A stretch of 64,000 bases of DNA from Aurantimonas manganoxydans SI85-9A1 (lineage in GTDB: Bacteria; Pseudomonadota; Alphaproteobacteria; Rhizobiales; Rhizobiaceae), in contig NZ_CH672387.1 in the NCBI RefSeq assembly GCF_000153465.1, forward strand, positions 3,094,860-3,158,859. The letters run 5' to 3'. Both the position numbers and the translations under genes were made by a program. Below are positions 11,183 through 20,193 of this stretch, in pieces. Every line of letters starts with the position of its first letter. The first letter of the stretch is position 1. The notes beneath the pieces were generated by a model. It had not been told where the DNA came from. It saw only the letters and a list, made by a program, of their open reading frames with translations, and searched no databases.

Positions 11183-13012
11183 TCAGCCGCCGGCGCGCAT
11201 CCGCAATTGCGCTTCATAGGCCTTGCGGGCCGCTTCCACCGCCGGGCGGGCCGAGACCTCCGGCACCGCCACGTCCCACCAATGGCCACCCGGCCCGGTG
11301 CTCGGATAGGGGTCGGTGTCGATCACCAGCACCACCGGCCCGTCTGCATCGCCCGCCGCCGCCAGCGCGACTTCCAGCTCGGCGATGGAGGTGACATGGG
11401 ATGCGGTGGCGCCCATCGATGCGGCGTGGGCGGCGAAGTCGATCCGCGACGGGTGCACGTGATGGGCGTGTTCCAGAAGATTGTTGAACTCGGCCCCGCC
11501 GGTGCTCATCTGCAGCCGGTTGATGCAGCCATAGCCGCGATTGTCGGTGACGACGACGGTGAACTTGATCCCCAGCATCGCCGCCGTGGCGAGCTCGGAA
11601 TTGGCCATCATATAGCTGCCGTCGCCGATCATGCAGACCACGTCGCGATCGGGCTCGGCCATCTTGATGCCCATTGCGCCGGCGATCTCGTAGCCCATGC
11701 AGGAGAAGCCGTATTCCATATGGTAGGCGCCCGGCCGCGGCGCCTTCCACAGCGTGTGGAGTTCGCCGGGCATGGTACCGGCGGCGCACATGACGACGTT
11801 ATCGACGCCGCTGGCCCGCTGCACCGCGCCGATCACCTGCTGGTCCGTCGGCAGGGCATTGCTGTCCTTTGGCGCCGCGGTCAGCGGATCGACGGCGGCG
11901 AACCAGTCCCGCTTCAGGGCCGCATCGGGCGCGGCGAATGCATGGTCGCCGAGGGCTTGCGACAGCGCTTCGAGGCCCACCAGTGCGTCGCAGCACAGCG
12001 GTTCGGCGCCGTGCTTCATGGCGTCGTAGGCGGCGACGTTGAGGCTGACGAGCCGGCGCCGGGGATTTCGGAAGAGGTTCCACGATCCGGTGGTAAAGTC
12101 CTGGAAGCGCGTGCCGACGCCGAGGACGAGATCGGCCTCGGCGCAGATCGCGTTGGCCGACGCCGCTCCGGTCACGCCGACCGGGCCGAAATTGAGATCG
12201 TGGTCCCAGGCGAGCGCCGACTTCCCGGCCTGGCTCTCGACCACCGGAATCCGGTGCCGGCGCGCAAAGGCTTCCAAGGCATCGCAGGCACCGGCGTAGT
12301 GCACGCCGCCGCCCGCAACGATCACCGGCTTTTCGGCACGGCGCAGGAGTTCCGCGACACGTTCCAGCTCGACCGAATCGGGATGCGGCCGCCGGGTCCG
12401 CCAGACGCGCGGTTCGAAGAAGGTGGCCGGATAGTCGTAGGCCTCGGCCTGCACGTCCTGGCAGAAGGCGAGGCACACCGGCCCGCATTCGGCCGGATCG
12501 GTCATCACCCGGAAGGCCCGCGGCAGGGCGGTGAGAAGCTGTTCGGACCGCATGATACGGTCGAAATAGCGGGTCACCGGCCTGAAGCAGTCATTCACCG
12601 TCACGGTGCCGTCGCCGAAATCCTCGACTTGCTGCAGCACCGGATCGGGGCCGCGATTGGCGAAGACGTCGCCGGGCAGGAGCAGCAGCGGCAGACGGTT
12701 CACATGGGCGAGTGCGGCGGCGGTCACCATGTTGGTTGCGCCGGGCCCGATGGACGAGGTCACCGCCATGGTCCGCCGGCGCTGCAGCTGCTTGGCATAG
12801 GCGATGGCCGCATGGCACATCGTCTGCTCGTTATGACCGCGCAGCGTTTGGATCTGGTCCTTCTCGGCATGCAGCGCCTCGCCGAGCCCGGCGACGTTGC
12901 CATGGCCGAAGATCGCCCACACGCCGGCAATGAACGGCTCGCCGTCCTCGGTCATCTGGGCGGTGAGATATTTCACCAGAGCCTGCGCCGCTGTCAGACA
13001 GATCGTCGTCAT
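11183..13012 (-). CDS. iolD: 3D-(3,5/4)-trihydroxycyclohexane-1,2-dione acylhydrolase IolD
   Basis: Thiamine-diphosphate enzyme that opens the inositol ring to give 5-deoxy-glucuronate. The 609-residue product begins MTTICLTAAQALVKYL and shows the GVWAIFGHGNVAG opening typical of IolD; the cofactor motif appears as GDGSYMMANSE in the C-terminal third. I use ATG 13012, which overlaps the iolC stop by 4 bases (ATGA); the frame is open upstream but only inside iolC. Translational coupling to the kinase gene is expected. Confidence 0.96.
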   Translation of the reverse strand: MTTICLTAAQALVKYLTAQMTEDGEPFIAGVWAIFGHGNVAGLGEALHAEKDQIQTLRGHNEQTMCHAAIAYAKQLQRRRTMAVTSSIGPGATNMVTAAALAHVNRLPLLLLPGDVFANRGPDPVLQQVEDFGDGTVTVNDCFRPVTRYFDRIMRSEQLLTALPRAFRVMTDPAECGPVCLAFCQDVQAEAYDYPATFFEPRVWRTRRPHPDSVELERVAELLRRAEKPVIVAGGGVHYAGACDALEAFARRHRIPVVESQAGKSALAWDHDLNFGPVGVTGAASANAICAEADLVLGVGTRFQDFTTGSWNLFRNPRRRLVSLNVAAYDAMKHGAEPLCCDALVGLEALSQALGDHAFAAPDAALKRDWFAAVDPLTAAPKDSNALPTDQQVIGAVQRASGVDNVVMCAAGTMPGELHTLWKAPRPGAYHMEYGFSCMGYEIAGAMGIKMAEPDRDVVCMIGDGSYMMANSELATAAMLGIKFTVVVTDNRGYGCINRLQMSTGGAEFNNLLEHAHHVHPSRIDFAAHAASMGATASHVTSIAELEVALAAAGDADGPVVLVIDTDPYPSTGPGGHWWDVAVPEVSARPAVEAARKAYEAQLRMRAGG

Positions 13013-14928
13013 GCCGCTTTCTCCCCTGCCCGGCGTGCGTCGTCCCACAGAGCGCACAGCCTGCTGTATCGTTCCGCCATCTGGCGCACCGCCGCCTCGG
13101 GCGTGATGTCGCCGGTCATGTAGGCCTTCGCCGCGTCGGCGAAGATCGTCCGGCCGACGGCAAAGCCCTTCACCAGGTCGAACCGGGCGGCGACGGAGAA
13201 ACTCTCGATGAGCGCCGCCTCGGAGGCTTCGAGGCCCAGAACGACGATGCCGCGCACATTCGGATCGTTGTCGCGGACCGCCGCGCAGGCCTTTTGCCAA
13301 CCGGCCTCGCTGGTCATCGGCTCCAGCTTCCACCAGTCGGGATAGACTCCGAGGTCGTAGAACCGCCGGATTACCGTCGCCGCGGTGTCATCGTCGACCG
13401 GACCGACCCTGGAGGGAATGATTTCCAGCAGGAATTCCAGCCGGTTGCGCCGGCAGGTGTTGTAGAGGCGCAGGATGGTCTCCTCCTGCGCGCGCCACAG
13501 ATCCGGGGCGTCGTTGGGATGGCAGAAGCACAGGCATTTCACCACATGCTCGCTCGGCCATTCCGACAGGCCGCCAAAATCGGAGCCGATCTCCGGCTCC
13601 AGCGACAACGGCCGCGATCCGGGCCATTCGACCGGCCGGCCGATCCACAGGCCGCGACCGGCGGCCCGGTAGAGCGCCTGCCTTCCCAGCCGGCCGTCGC
13701 ACAGAATGCCGTGGCCGGGCGCACCGTCCTGGACCCGCAGTGCCGCGTCGAGGCAGAGCTGCTTGAAGGCCCCGATCCGGTCGGGCGTCGCCCCCTCCAT
13801 TTCCTCGAACTGCATGCGGTGGTCGAAGGCGAAGACCCGCATGGTCGACCAGTCGGTCTTGCGGGTCGTCGACCAGTGGATCTGCTCCAGTTCCGCGTCC
13901 TTGCGCAGCGCTTCCTTCTCCTTCAGGACGCCGCGCTTCAGGAAGAACTGCAGTTCCTGCCAGCTCGGATAGGCCGGGGTGCAGCCATGGCGCGACACGG
14001 CGAAGGCGCCGCAGGCATTGGCATAGGTCAGCGCCGTCGGCCAGGACTCGCCGTCGAGCCAGCCCTTCAGCAGGCCGGAGATGAAGCCGTCGCCGGCGCC
14101 CAGCACGTTGAACACTTCGATCGGGAAGCCGGGCCCCGCCTGCCCCTCGTCGAGGCTGCTGCGGATCGGGCCCTCGAAGGCGACCGCGCCGGCCGCGCCG
14201 CGCTTGCAGACCAGCGTCGCGCCGGTGACCACGCGAACCGTCCGCAGCGCCGCGATGGTGTCGGTGGTGCCGCCGGCGATGTGAAACTCTTCCTCCGTGC
14301 CGACGATCAGGTCGAAGAGATGCAGGGTGGATTGCAGCTTCGCCGTGACCGCCGCGGAGGCGATGAAGCGTTCCTCACCGGCGCCGTGGCCGGCTAGGCC
14401 CCACAGATTGGGGCGGTAGTCGATGTCGAGCGCGGTGCGGGCGCCGTTGGCACGGGCAAGCTCCAGCGCCTTCAGCACCGCGGCCTCGGTCCGCGGATTG
14501 CTGAGATGGGTGCCGGTGACGACGACGGCCCGCGCCCTGGCGATGAGGGCCTCGTCGATATCGTCCTCGCACAGCGCCATGTCGGCGCAGTTCTCGCGAT
14601 AGAAGATCAGCGGAAACTGCTCGTCGTCGCGAATGCCGAGGATGACCAGCGCCGTCAGCCGGTCGGGGTCGGTGACGACGCCCGTCGTGTCGACGCCCTC
14701 GCGCTGCAGTTCCTCGCGCAGGAACCGGCCCATATGCTCGTCGCCGACGCGGGTGATCAGCGCCGAACGCAGGCCCAGCCGGGCGGTGCCGGTGGCCATG
14801 TTGGTGGGCGAGCCGCCAACATATTTCTCGAAGCTGCGCATGTCCTCGAGCCGGCCGCCCACCTGTGCGCCATAGAGGTCGACGGAAGACCGGCCGATGG
14901 TGATGAGATCGAGATCCTTCGCCGCCAT
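13009..14928 (-). CDS. iolC: IolC 5-dehydro-2-deoxygluconokinase fused to a DUF2090 domain
   Basis: The first half is a PfkB-family kinase with GGSPTNMATGTARLGL near residue 40 and the phosphoryl-transfer motif GAGDGFISGLLKGW near 285; it phosphorylates 2-deoxy-5-keto-gluconate. From about residue 330 the protein continues into a DUF2090 domain (start FAFDHRMQFEEM), an aldolase-like TIM barrel. This fusion is common in alphaproteobacteria and may add the aldolase step, which fits the lack of a separate iolJ here. ATG 14928 overlaps the ATPase stop by one base; GTG 14931 is an alternative. Confidence 0.94.
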   Translation of the reverse strand: MAAKDLDLITIGRSSVDLYGAQVGGRLEDMRSFEKYVGGSPTNMATGTARLGLRSALITRVGDEHMGRFLREELQREGVDTTGVVTDPDRLTALVILGIRDDEQFPLIFYRENCADMALCEDDIDEALIARARAVVVTGTHLSNPRTEAAVLKALELARANGARTALDIDYRPNLWGLAGHGAGEERFIASAAVTAKLQSTLHLFDLIVGTEEEFHIAGGTTDTIAALRTVRVVTGATLVCKRGAAGAVAFEGPIRSSLDEGQAGPGFPIEVFNVLGAGDGFISGLLKGWLDGESWPTALTYANACGAFAVSRHGCTPAYPSWQELQFFLKRGVLKEKEALRKDAELEQIHWSTTRKTDWSTMRVFAFDHRMQFEEMEGATPDRIGAFKQLCLDAALRVQDGAPGHGILCDGRLGRQALYRAAGRGLWIGRPVEWPGSRPLSLEPEIGSDFGGLSEWPSEHVVKCLCFCHPNDAPDLWRAQEETILRLYNTCRRNRLEFLLEIIPSRVGPVDDDTAATVIRRFYDLGVYPDWWKLEPMTSEAGWQKACAAVRDNDPNVRGIVVLGLEASEAALIESFSVAARFDLVKGFAVGRTIFADAAKAYMTGDITPEAAVRQMAERYSRLCALWDDARRAGEKAA

Positions 14929-15707
14929 CACACGGTTCCTCCGAGCGAGCCCTGCAGGGTCGCCAGTTCCTGGCCGCCGGCCATCAGGTCCTGCAGTTCG
15001 TTGGCGGTGATCTCGCCGCGCGGCGCGGTGCCCAGCGTGCGGCCGCGGTTGAGGACGGTGAAGCGATCACCCACGGCCATGGCGTGGCGGACATTGTGGG
15101 TGATGAAGACGACGCCGATGCCCTGGTCGCGGACCTTCTCGATGGTCGCCAGGACGTTGGAGGTCTGGCGCACGCCGAGCGCCGAAGTGGGCTCGTCGAG
15201 GATCAGCACCTTGGCGCCGAAATACACCGCGCGGGAGATCGCCACCGTCTGGCGCTCGCCGCCCGACAGGGTGCCGACCGCCTGGTCGGGACCGCGCAAA
15301 GCGATGCCCATCTTGCGCATCTCCTCGATGGTCACCGCATTGGCCGTCTCGATGTCCATGCGCTTGAACAGCCAGCGTCCCTTGGTGGGCTCGCGGCCCA
15401 TGAAGAAGTTGCGGGTCACCGACATCAGCGGGATCATGGCGAGATCCTGGAAGACCGTCGCGATGCCGGCCTCCATGGCGTCGCGCGGACTGTCGAAGGA
15501 CATCGGCTGGCCTTCGAAGTAGATCTCGCCCTTGGTCGGCTTGTGGACCCCGGACATGGTCTTGATGAAGGTCGACTTGCCGGCGCCGTTGTCGCCGAGA
15601 AGGCAGTGGCACTCGCCGGGCAGGACGTCGAAGCTGACGCCGGCCAAAGCGATGATGTTGCCGAAGTGCTTCTCGATGTTTTCCATGTGAACGATGGGCT
15701 TGGTCAT
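14928..15707 (-). CDS. Sugar-type ABC transporter ATPase (inositol operon)
   Basis: A 259-residue single-domain ATPase, shorter than the double RbsA/MglA type and like FrcA-type proteins. It has Walker A GDNGAGKS at residues 38-45, signature [11 protein letters not shown] and Walker [11 protein letters not shown]. Read between permease and iolC, it should power uptake of inositol or a related cyclitol with the adjacent permease and binding protein. The stop overlaps the iolC start. The ligand is inferred from operon context only. Confidence 0.92.
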   Translation of the reverse strand: MTKPIVHMENIEKHFGNIIALAGVSFDVLPGECHCLLGDNGAGKSTFIKTMSGVHKPTKGEIYFEGQPMSFDSPRDAMEAGIATVFQDLAMIPLMSVTRNFFMGREPTKGRWLFKRMDIETANAVTIEEMRKMGIALRGPDQAVGTLSGGERQTVAISRAVYFGAKVLILDEPTSALGVRQTSNVLATIEKVRDQGIGVVFITHNVRHAMAVGDRFTVLNRGRTLGTAPRGEITANELQDLMAGGQELATLQGSLGGTV

Positions 15708-15708
15708 G

Positions 15709-16815
15709 TTAGCGCTCCCCGGTCACTTGCTTGCGGATGTAGTTGTTGAAGAGCACCGCCACGAGCAGCATGCCGCCCAGGAAGATCTGGAACCAGTCCT
15801 GGTCGAAGCTCGTGTAGGTCAGGCCGATCGTGACCATGCCGAAGATGATCGCGCCGAAGAAGGCGCCGATCGCCGAGCCGTAGCCGCCGGTCAGGAGGCA
15901 GCCGCCGATGACCGCCGCGATGATCGCCTCGAACTCCTTCATGAAGCCGCGGCGGGCGTCGGTGGAGCCGGCGTCCATCACCGTGATGATGGCGACCAGG
16001 GCCCCGCAGCAGGCGGCGAACATGAACAGCGAGATCTTCACCTTGCGCACCGGCACGCCGGAATTGGAGGCCGCGACCTTGTCGCCGCCGGCAGCGAAGA
16101 TCCAGTTGCCCTGCGGCGTGCGGGTGAGGACGTAGGTCGCCACCAGCGCCAGGCCGACGAACCAGAGGATCTCGACCGGAATGCCCGGCACCTTGGGCGT
16201 GCCGTTGTTGAAGGTGTCGATGATCCCGGTCTCGGCCATCCAGCCGAACAGTCCGGTGAAGGCGTCGCCGGAAAAGATCGGCATCAGCCAGTCGCTTTCC
16301 ACCGCGTCGCGGACGCCGCGCAGCTGCGTGGAGCCGCCGGTGGCGATCTTCAGGCCCACCAGCGAGGCGCCGCGCAGGATGAAAAGGAAGGCCAGGGTGA
16401 CGATGAAGGAGGGCAGCCCGGTCTTCAGGACGATGGTGCCGTTGACCGAGCCGATCGCGGCCGCGACCATGAAGGTGATCGGGATCGCCAGGATCAGCGG
16501 CAGGCCGAGCGTCACCGTGCAGGCCGCGAAGATCAGGCCGGCGAAGGCGACCATGGAGCCGATCGACAGGTCGAACTCGCCGCCGATCATCAGCATCGCT
16601 GCGCCGATCGCCAGGATGCCGAGCTGGGCAGCGGGGGTCATGAAGTTCATGATGCCCGACAGGGTGAACATGGAGCTGTCGGCGGTGACCATGAAGAACA
16701 CCGTGACGACGACCAGACCGGCGATGGCGCCGAGCTCCGGCCGCTTCATCAGCCGGGCCCCGAAACTCTCCCGCTTGAGGCGCTCGTCGGCGACCACCTG
16801 GGGTGTGTCAGACAT
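15709..16815 (-). CDS. Sugar-type ABC transporter permease (inositol operon)
   Basis: A 368-residue BPD_transp_2 (RbsC-like) permease with roughly ten hydrophobic helices after a 30-residue cytoplasmic N-terminus. The [16 protein letters not shown] segment is the family signature. Start ATG 16815 has GGAGGAG upstream; the very long open frame beyond it crosses the binding-protein gene antisense-frame and is not coding. One base separates its stop from the ATPase start codon region (15707), so both are co-translated. Confidence 0.93.
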   Translation of the reverse strand: MSDTPQVVADERLKRESFGARLMKRPELGAIAGLVVVTVFFMVTADSSMFTLSGIMNFMTPAAQLGILAIGAAMLMIGGEFDLSIGSMVAFAGLIFAACTVTLGLPLILAIPITFMVAAAIGSVNGTIVLKTGLPSFIVTLAFLFILRGASLVGLKIATGGSTQLRGVRDAVESDWLMPIFSGDAFTGLFGWMAETGIIDTFNNGTPKVPGIPVEILWFVGLALVATYVLTRTPQGNWIFAAGGDKVAASNSGVPVRKVKISLFMFAACCGALVAIITVMDAGSTDARRGFMKEFEAIIAAVIGGCLLTGGYGSAIGAFFGAIIFGMVTIGLTYTSFDQDWFQIFLGGMLLVAVLFNNYIRKQVTGER

Positions 16816-17015
16816 CGTGTCTCCTCCTTCTCGACATGGCTTCGCCGTGGCCGCGGGGCCGGCATGCCGGGTCGAAGATGCTTCGGGTCGTCGTTCCGCT
16901 GGATGCGGGCTGCCGTGCGGACGGACCGCCGGGCATGGCGCGGCATGCGCGCAGGCACCTTGACGGCGGATCGGCCGGCAAGGTCGGGAAGCGGTCCCAA
17001 GGACCCCTTCCCTCA

Positions 17016-17044
17016 CCGGGGCTGCGGTCGCACCGCAGTCCCGG
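17016..17044 (-). other. Intercistronic hairpin after the binding-protein gene
   Basis: Inverted repeat with outer arms CCGGG/CCCGG and inner arms CTGCGGT/ACCGCAG, one mismatch between them and a three-base loop. It lies 22 bp after the binding-protein stop and about 200 bp before the permease start. No T-run follows, so it is more likely an mRNA-stabilising or partial-termination element that keeps binding-protein expression above that of the permease. Confidence 0.6.
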
Positions 17045-17066
17045 CGTCGTGATCGGGCCCTGTGGC

Positions 17067-18005
17067 CTAGCGGATGCCCTGCGCGGACAGTTCGACGACC
17101 TGGCCGGCCTTGTCCTGCGTAACGAGGTTCGGACCCGACGGCACGTTGCCGCCCGGGACCAGACCGTATTTCGCGTTGAGCGCCAGGAAGGTCACCGGCA
17201 GGTAGCCCTGCAGGAACTGCTGCTGGTCGATAGCGAAAGTGGCCTTGCCCTCGGCGACAGCCTCGAGGAAGGTCGCCGACAGATCGAAGGTCGCGATCTT
17301 GACGTCGCCGGTCCGGCCGACGGCTTCGACGGCCTTCAGGGCCGGCTCGCCGACGAGCGAGGCGCCTAGCCCCAGCACGGTGTCGATATCCGGGTTCGAG
17401 GTCAGCGCGGCCTGGATCTTCGACTGGACTTCGGCCGGATCGTTCTGGGTCGGCACGACCTCGACCTGCCCGCCGAAGCCCTCGGCAAAGCCCTCGGCAA
17501 AGCCCTCGCAGCGCTGGTCGAGGGAGACGTTGCCGACTTCCTGATTGACGCAGATCGCGACCTTGCCGCCATCCTTGGCGAGCTGCTCGCCGGCCGCCTT
17601 GCCGGCGGTGAACTCGTCCTGCCCGACATGCAGCAGCGCACCGAGCCCCTTGGAGGCGTCGGAGCCCGAATTCATGGAGATGACCGGGATGCCGGCCTGC
17701 ACGGCCCGCTCGATCGAGGGTCCGAGCGCGTCGGCGTCGGGGATCGACACGACCAGCCCGTCCGGCTCCTGATTGACCGCGGCGTCGATGAGCTGGCTCA
17801 TCTGCACCATGTCGAAGGTCTCGGGCGCCCGATAGTCGACGTCGGCGCCGCTGTCCTTGGCGGCCTGGTCGACGCCGTTCTTGACCACGGACCAGAACGG
17901 GTCGTTGGCCTGACCGTGCGAGACCACGATGATCTGCTGGGCGAAAGCCGGACCGGTGAAGGCGATGGCCGCTGCGGCGATGGTCGATTTCAGGAAATTG
18001 TTCAT
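17067..18005 (-). CDS. Sugar-type ABC transporter substrate-binding protein (inositol operon)
   Basis: A 312-residue periplasmic binding protein of the Peripla_BP_4 type. A signal peptide is visible (MNNFLKSTIAAAAIAFTG, cleavage after AFAQ), then SHGQANDPFWSVVKNGVDQA, the usual first strand and ligand-contact helix of ribose/inositol binders. ATG 18005 is preceded by GGGAGGACCC. A perfect in-frame 12-bp tandem duplication (17481-17504) gives a repeated FAEG in a helix. As first structural gene of the iol operon it probably binds myo-inositol; not proven by sequence. Confidence 0.92.
   Translation of the reverse strand: MNNFLKSTIAAAAIAFTGPAFAQQIIVVSHGQANDPFWSVVKNGVDQAAKDSGADVDYRAPETFDMVQMSQLIDAAVNQEPDGLVVSIPDADALGPSIERAVQAGIPVISMNSGSDASKGLGALLHVGQDEFTAGKAAGEQLAKDGGKVAICVNQEVGNVSLDQRCEGFAEGFAEGFGGQVEVVPTQNDPAEVQSKIQAALTSNPDIDTVLGLGASLVGEPALKAVEAVGRTGDVKIATFDLSATFLEAVAEGKATFAIDQQQFLQGYLPVTFLALNAKYGLVPGGNVPSGPNLVTQDKAGQVVELSAQGIR
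17481..17504. repeat. In-frame 12-bp tandem duplication in the binding-protein gene
   Basis: Two perfect copies of CTCGGCAAAGCC (plus-strand sense), with part of a third copy on the upstream side. On the coding strand this repeats a four-residue FAEG unit in the CEGFAEGFAEGFGG segment. The unit keeps frame, so copy changes would only lengthen or shorten the helix. Confidence 0.8.
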
Positions 18006-18103
18006 GGGTCCTCCCGTTGAGCACATGCGGGTTCTCCCGCATTTGGAACCGGCCGGAGCCGGGTTCAGGTTGTTCCACAGGCCCTCACTCCCGAGCGTTT
18101 TTT

Positions 18104-18117
18104 GGAACAATTATTCT
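18104..18117. promoter_or_regulatory. Putative IolR-type operator and promoter of the iol operon
   Basis: The sequence GGAA-CAATTA-TTCT matches 7 of 8 positions of the GGAA-N6-TTCC motif. It lies 99 bp upstream of the binding-protein start. On the minus strand a TTGACT (18141-18146, overlapping the rpiR stop codon) and an AT-rich TTTATAGAAT stretch (18113-18122) could serve as -35 and -10, so a repressor bound here would sit on or just past the -10. The motif is the one reported for the RpiR-type IolR of Sinorhizobium; the assignment here is inference. Confidence 0.6.
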
Positions 18118-18142
18118 ATAAACGCCCTCCCGGCGGCCGGAG

Positions 18143-18979
18143 TCAACCCTTTTCCTTACGTAATCCGCCAACCGCCACGGCCAGGGCCGTGACGAGCGCC
18201 AGCCCGGCATTGGGCGCACGGAAGCCGCCGACCTCCACCTCCCGCGCGATCAGCAGGTTTTCCGCGACCTCGGCCAGCGGACAGCTCGTCGTGTCGCTCA
18301 TCGCCAGAACCGGAATCCCGCGCTCCGAGACCCGGGCGGCGAGTGTCAGGGTCTCCTGCGAAAACGGCGCGAAGGTCACCGCGAACAGCGCGTCGTCCGG
18401 CCCGATCGCATGGTCGCTTTCGATCTGTCCGGTGGTGTGGTGCAGCATCGAGGCCACGCCCATCTTGTCGAGGAGATAGGCGAGATAGACCACCACCGCG
18501 AAGGCGCGCCGCAGGCCCACGAGATGGATGGTGCGGGCGCCGGCAAGTCGCTCCGCCACCGCCTGCAATTGCTGAGCATCCAGCTCCTTCGACATGTCCA
18601 TCAGGGATCTGATGCCGGCCTCGGCGAAATCCGCGGCCAGGCGCCCGGCACCCGAGACGCCCTCCGCCCGCAGCCGCGTCAGGCGCTCGGTGTAGTCCGG
18701 CCGCATCTGGGCGTATTCGGCCCGGAACAGCGCCTGCATCTCGGAATAGCCGGAGAGGCCAAGGGTCTGGCAGAAGCGCATGAAGGCCGAGGGCGGGACC
18801 TCGGCCAATTGCGCCATGTCGGCGACCGTGGAGACGGCGACGCGATCGAGATTGGCGCGCAGGCAGATGGCGCATTGCTTCAGCCGCTTGGGCAGCGTGC
18901 CGTCGATCCTGTCGAGGCTGGCGAGCAATTCGGCGACACTGGCCGGCGCCCGAGGCACCCCCTCGGCAGAACTGTTCAT
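18143..18979 (-). CDS. iolR: RpiR/MurR family transcriptional regulator (IolR-like)
   Basis: A 278-residue regulator with an N-terminal helix-turn-helix (about residues 50-75, VADMAQLAEVPPSAFMRF) and a C-terminal SIS sugar-phosphate-binding domain (about 125-260, IHLVGLRRAFAVVVYLAYL). ATG 18979 has AGGAG six bases upstream. It sits between the iol operon and the divergent dehydrogenase genes, with operator-like palindromes on both sides, so it most likely represses both units and itself until an inositol-derived sugar phosphate binds. The name is based on family and context. Confidence 0.88.
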   Translation of the reverse strand: MNSSAEGVPRAPASVAELLASLDRIDGTLPKRLKQCAICLRANLDRVAVSTVADMAQLAEVPPSAFMRFCQTLGLSGYSEMQALFRAEYAQMRPDYTERLTRLRAEGVSGAGRLAADFAEAGIRSLMDMSKELDAQQLQAVAERLAGARTIHLVGLRRAFAVVVYLAYLLDKMGVASMLHHTTGQIESDHAIGPDDALFAVTFAPFSQETLTLAARVSERGIPVLAMSDTTSCPLAEVAENLLIAREVEVGGFRAPNAGLALVTALAVAVGGLRKEKG

Positions 18980-19026
18980 CTCGCTCTCCTGACTTGACTC
19001 CCGCCCGCTGCGAGCGCATCCCTTTA

Positions 19027-19042
19027 TGGAATTTATATTCCA
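19027..19042. promoter_or_regulatory. Putative IolR-type operator between the divergent regulator and dehydrogenase genes
   Basis: TGGAATTTATATTCCA is an inverted repeat with 6-bp arms and fits GGAA-N6-TTCC exactly (19028-19041). It contains -10-like hexamers for both directions: TATATT on the plus strand (19034-19039) and TATAAA on the minus strand. It lies 17 bp before the plus-strand start and 47 bp before the regulator start, so binding would block both promoters. Confidence 0.75.
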
Positions 19043-19059
19043 ATCGGCGGGAGGAGTCG

Positions 19060-20183
19060 ATGGTGGTGGGTCTTGGTCTCATCGGGACCGGCTTCATGGG
19101 CAAGGCCCATGCGCTGGCCTATGGGGCGGCACGCGCGGTGTTCGGCGACGTGCCGGCGGTCCGCATGGCATGCCTGTGCGACGCCGAGCCCGCACGCGCA
19201 AGGGCGTTCGCCGATCAGTTCGGCTTCGCGGCTGCCACGTCGGACTGGCGGGCCGTCATTGCCGACCCGGCGGTCGATCTCGTCTCGATCACCACGCCCA
19301 ACGCCCTGCATCGCGACATGGCGCTCGCCGCGATCGCCGCGGGCAAGGCCGTCCATTGCGAAAAGCCGCTGGCGCTGACGCTGGCCGACGCCCAGGCCAT
19401 GGCGACCGCTGCCGACGCGGCCGGGGTCGCCACGCTCGTCGGCTACAATTACGTCCACAACCCCGCCTTCACCCATGCCTGCCGGCTGATCGCCGAGGGC
19501 GTCATCGGCAAGCCGGTCCATTTCCGCGGCTGGGTGGACGAGGATTACCAGGCCGATGGCGATCTCGCCTGGACATGGCGCGCGAAGCGGGCCGATGCCG
19601 GCCTCGGCGCGCTGGGCGATCTCGGCTGCCACCTCGTCTCCATGGCCGTCGCGCTGATGGGGCCGATCGAGAGCCTGATCGCCGACACCCAGATCGTCCA
19701 TGCGACGCGGCCCATGCCCGACGGTTCCGGCGAGGCCGCGTCGAGAACGAGGACACGGCCTCGGCCATCGTGCGTTTTGCCAGCGGGGCGCAGGGGACAT
19801 TGTGCACCTCGCGTGCCGCCTGGGGCCGCAAGAACCGTCTCGACTGGGAGGTGCACGGCACGCGCGGCACGCTCCTCTTCAGCCAGGAGCGGCTGAACGA
19901 GTTGCAGCTCTATGTGAACGAGGGCCCGGCCGGCCGCCAAGGCTTCCGCACCATCCTCACCGGTCCTGCTCACGCGCCCTACGGCGCCTTCTGCCCGGCG
20001 CCCGGACACCAGCTCGGCTTTGGCGACCTCAAGACGATCGAGGCGGCCAGCATGCTGCGCGCCATCGCCGGCGGCCCGCCAGCCCGGCCGAACTTCACCG
20101 ACGCCCTCGCCTACGAGGCCGTCATCCACGCCATCGACGACGCCAGCCGGACCGGCCAGCGCGTCACGCTCCAGACCTCCTGA
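19060..20183 (+). pseudogene. Gfo/Idh/MocA family oxidoreductase, interrupted by a one-base frameshift
   Basis: The N-terminal half is in the frame of ATG 19060 (GTGFMGKAH Rossmann motif, then HCEKPLAL with the catalytic lysine region). At about 19734-19740 the family-like sequence leaves that frame and continues in the frame one base back (VENEDTASAIVRF through to the stop at 20181-20183). The whole stretch is 1124 bases, one short of 375 codons; restoring one C in GGCCGCG would join the halves as GEARVENED. An intact product would be a 374-residue NAD(P) sugar or inositol dehydrogenase. It is either a recent pseudogene or a sequencing error. GGGAGGAG precedes the start. Confidence 0.85.
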
Positions 20184-20193
20184 GGACATCGCC

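Noticed and set aside
10184..13123. A 979-codon plus-strand frame across iolE and iolD
   Set aside because: Shadow frame opposite two clearly recognisable iol genes; low-quality composition rich in Arg, His and Gly.
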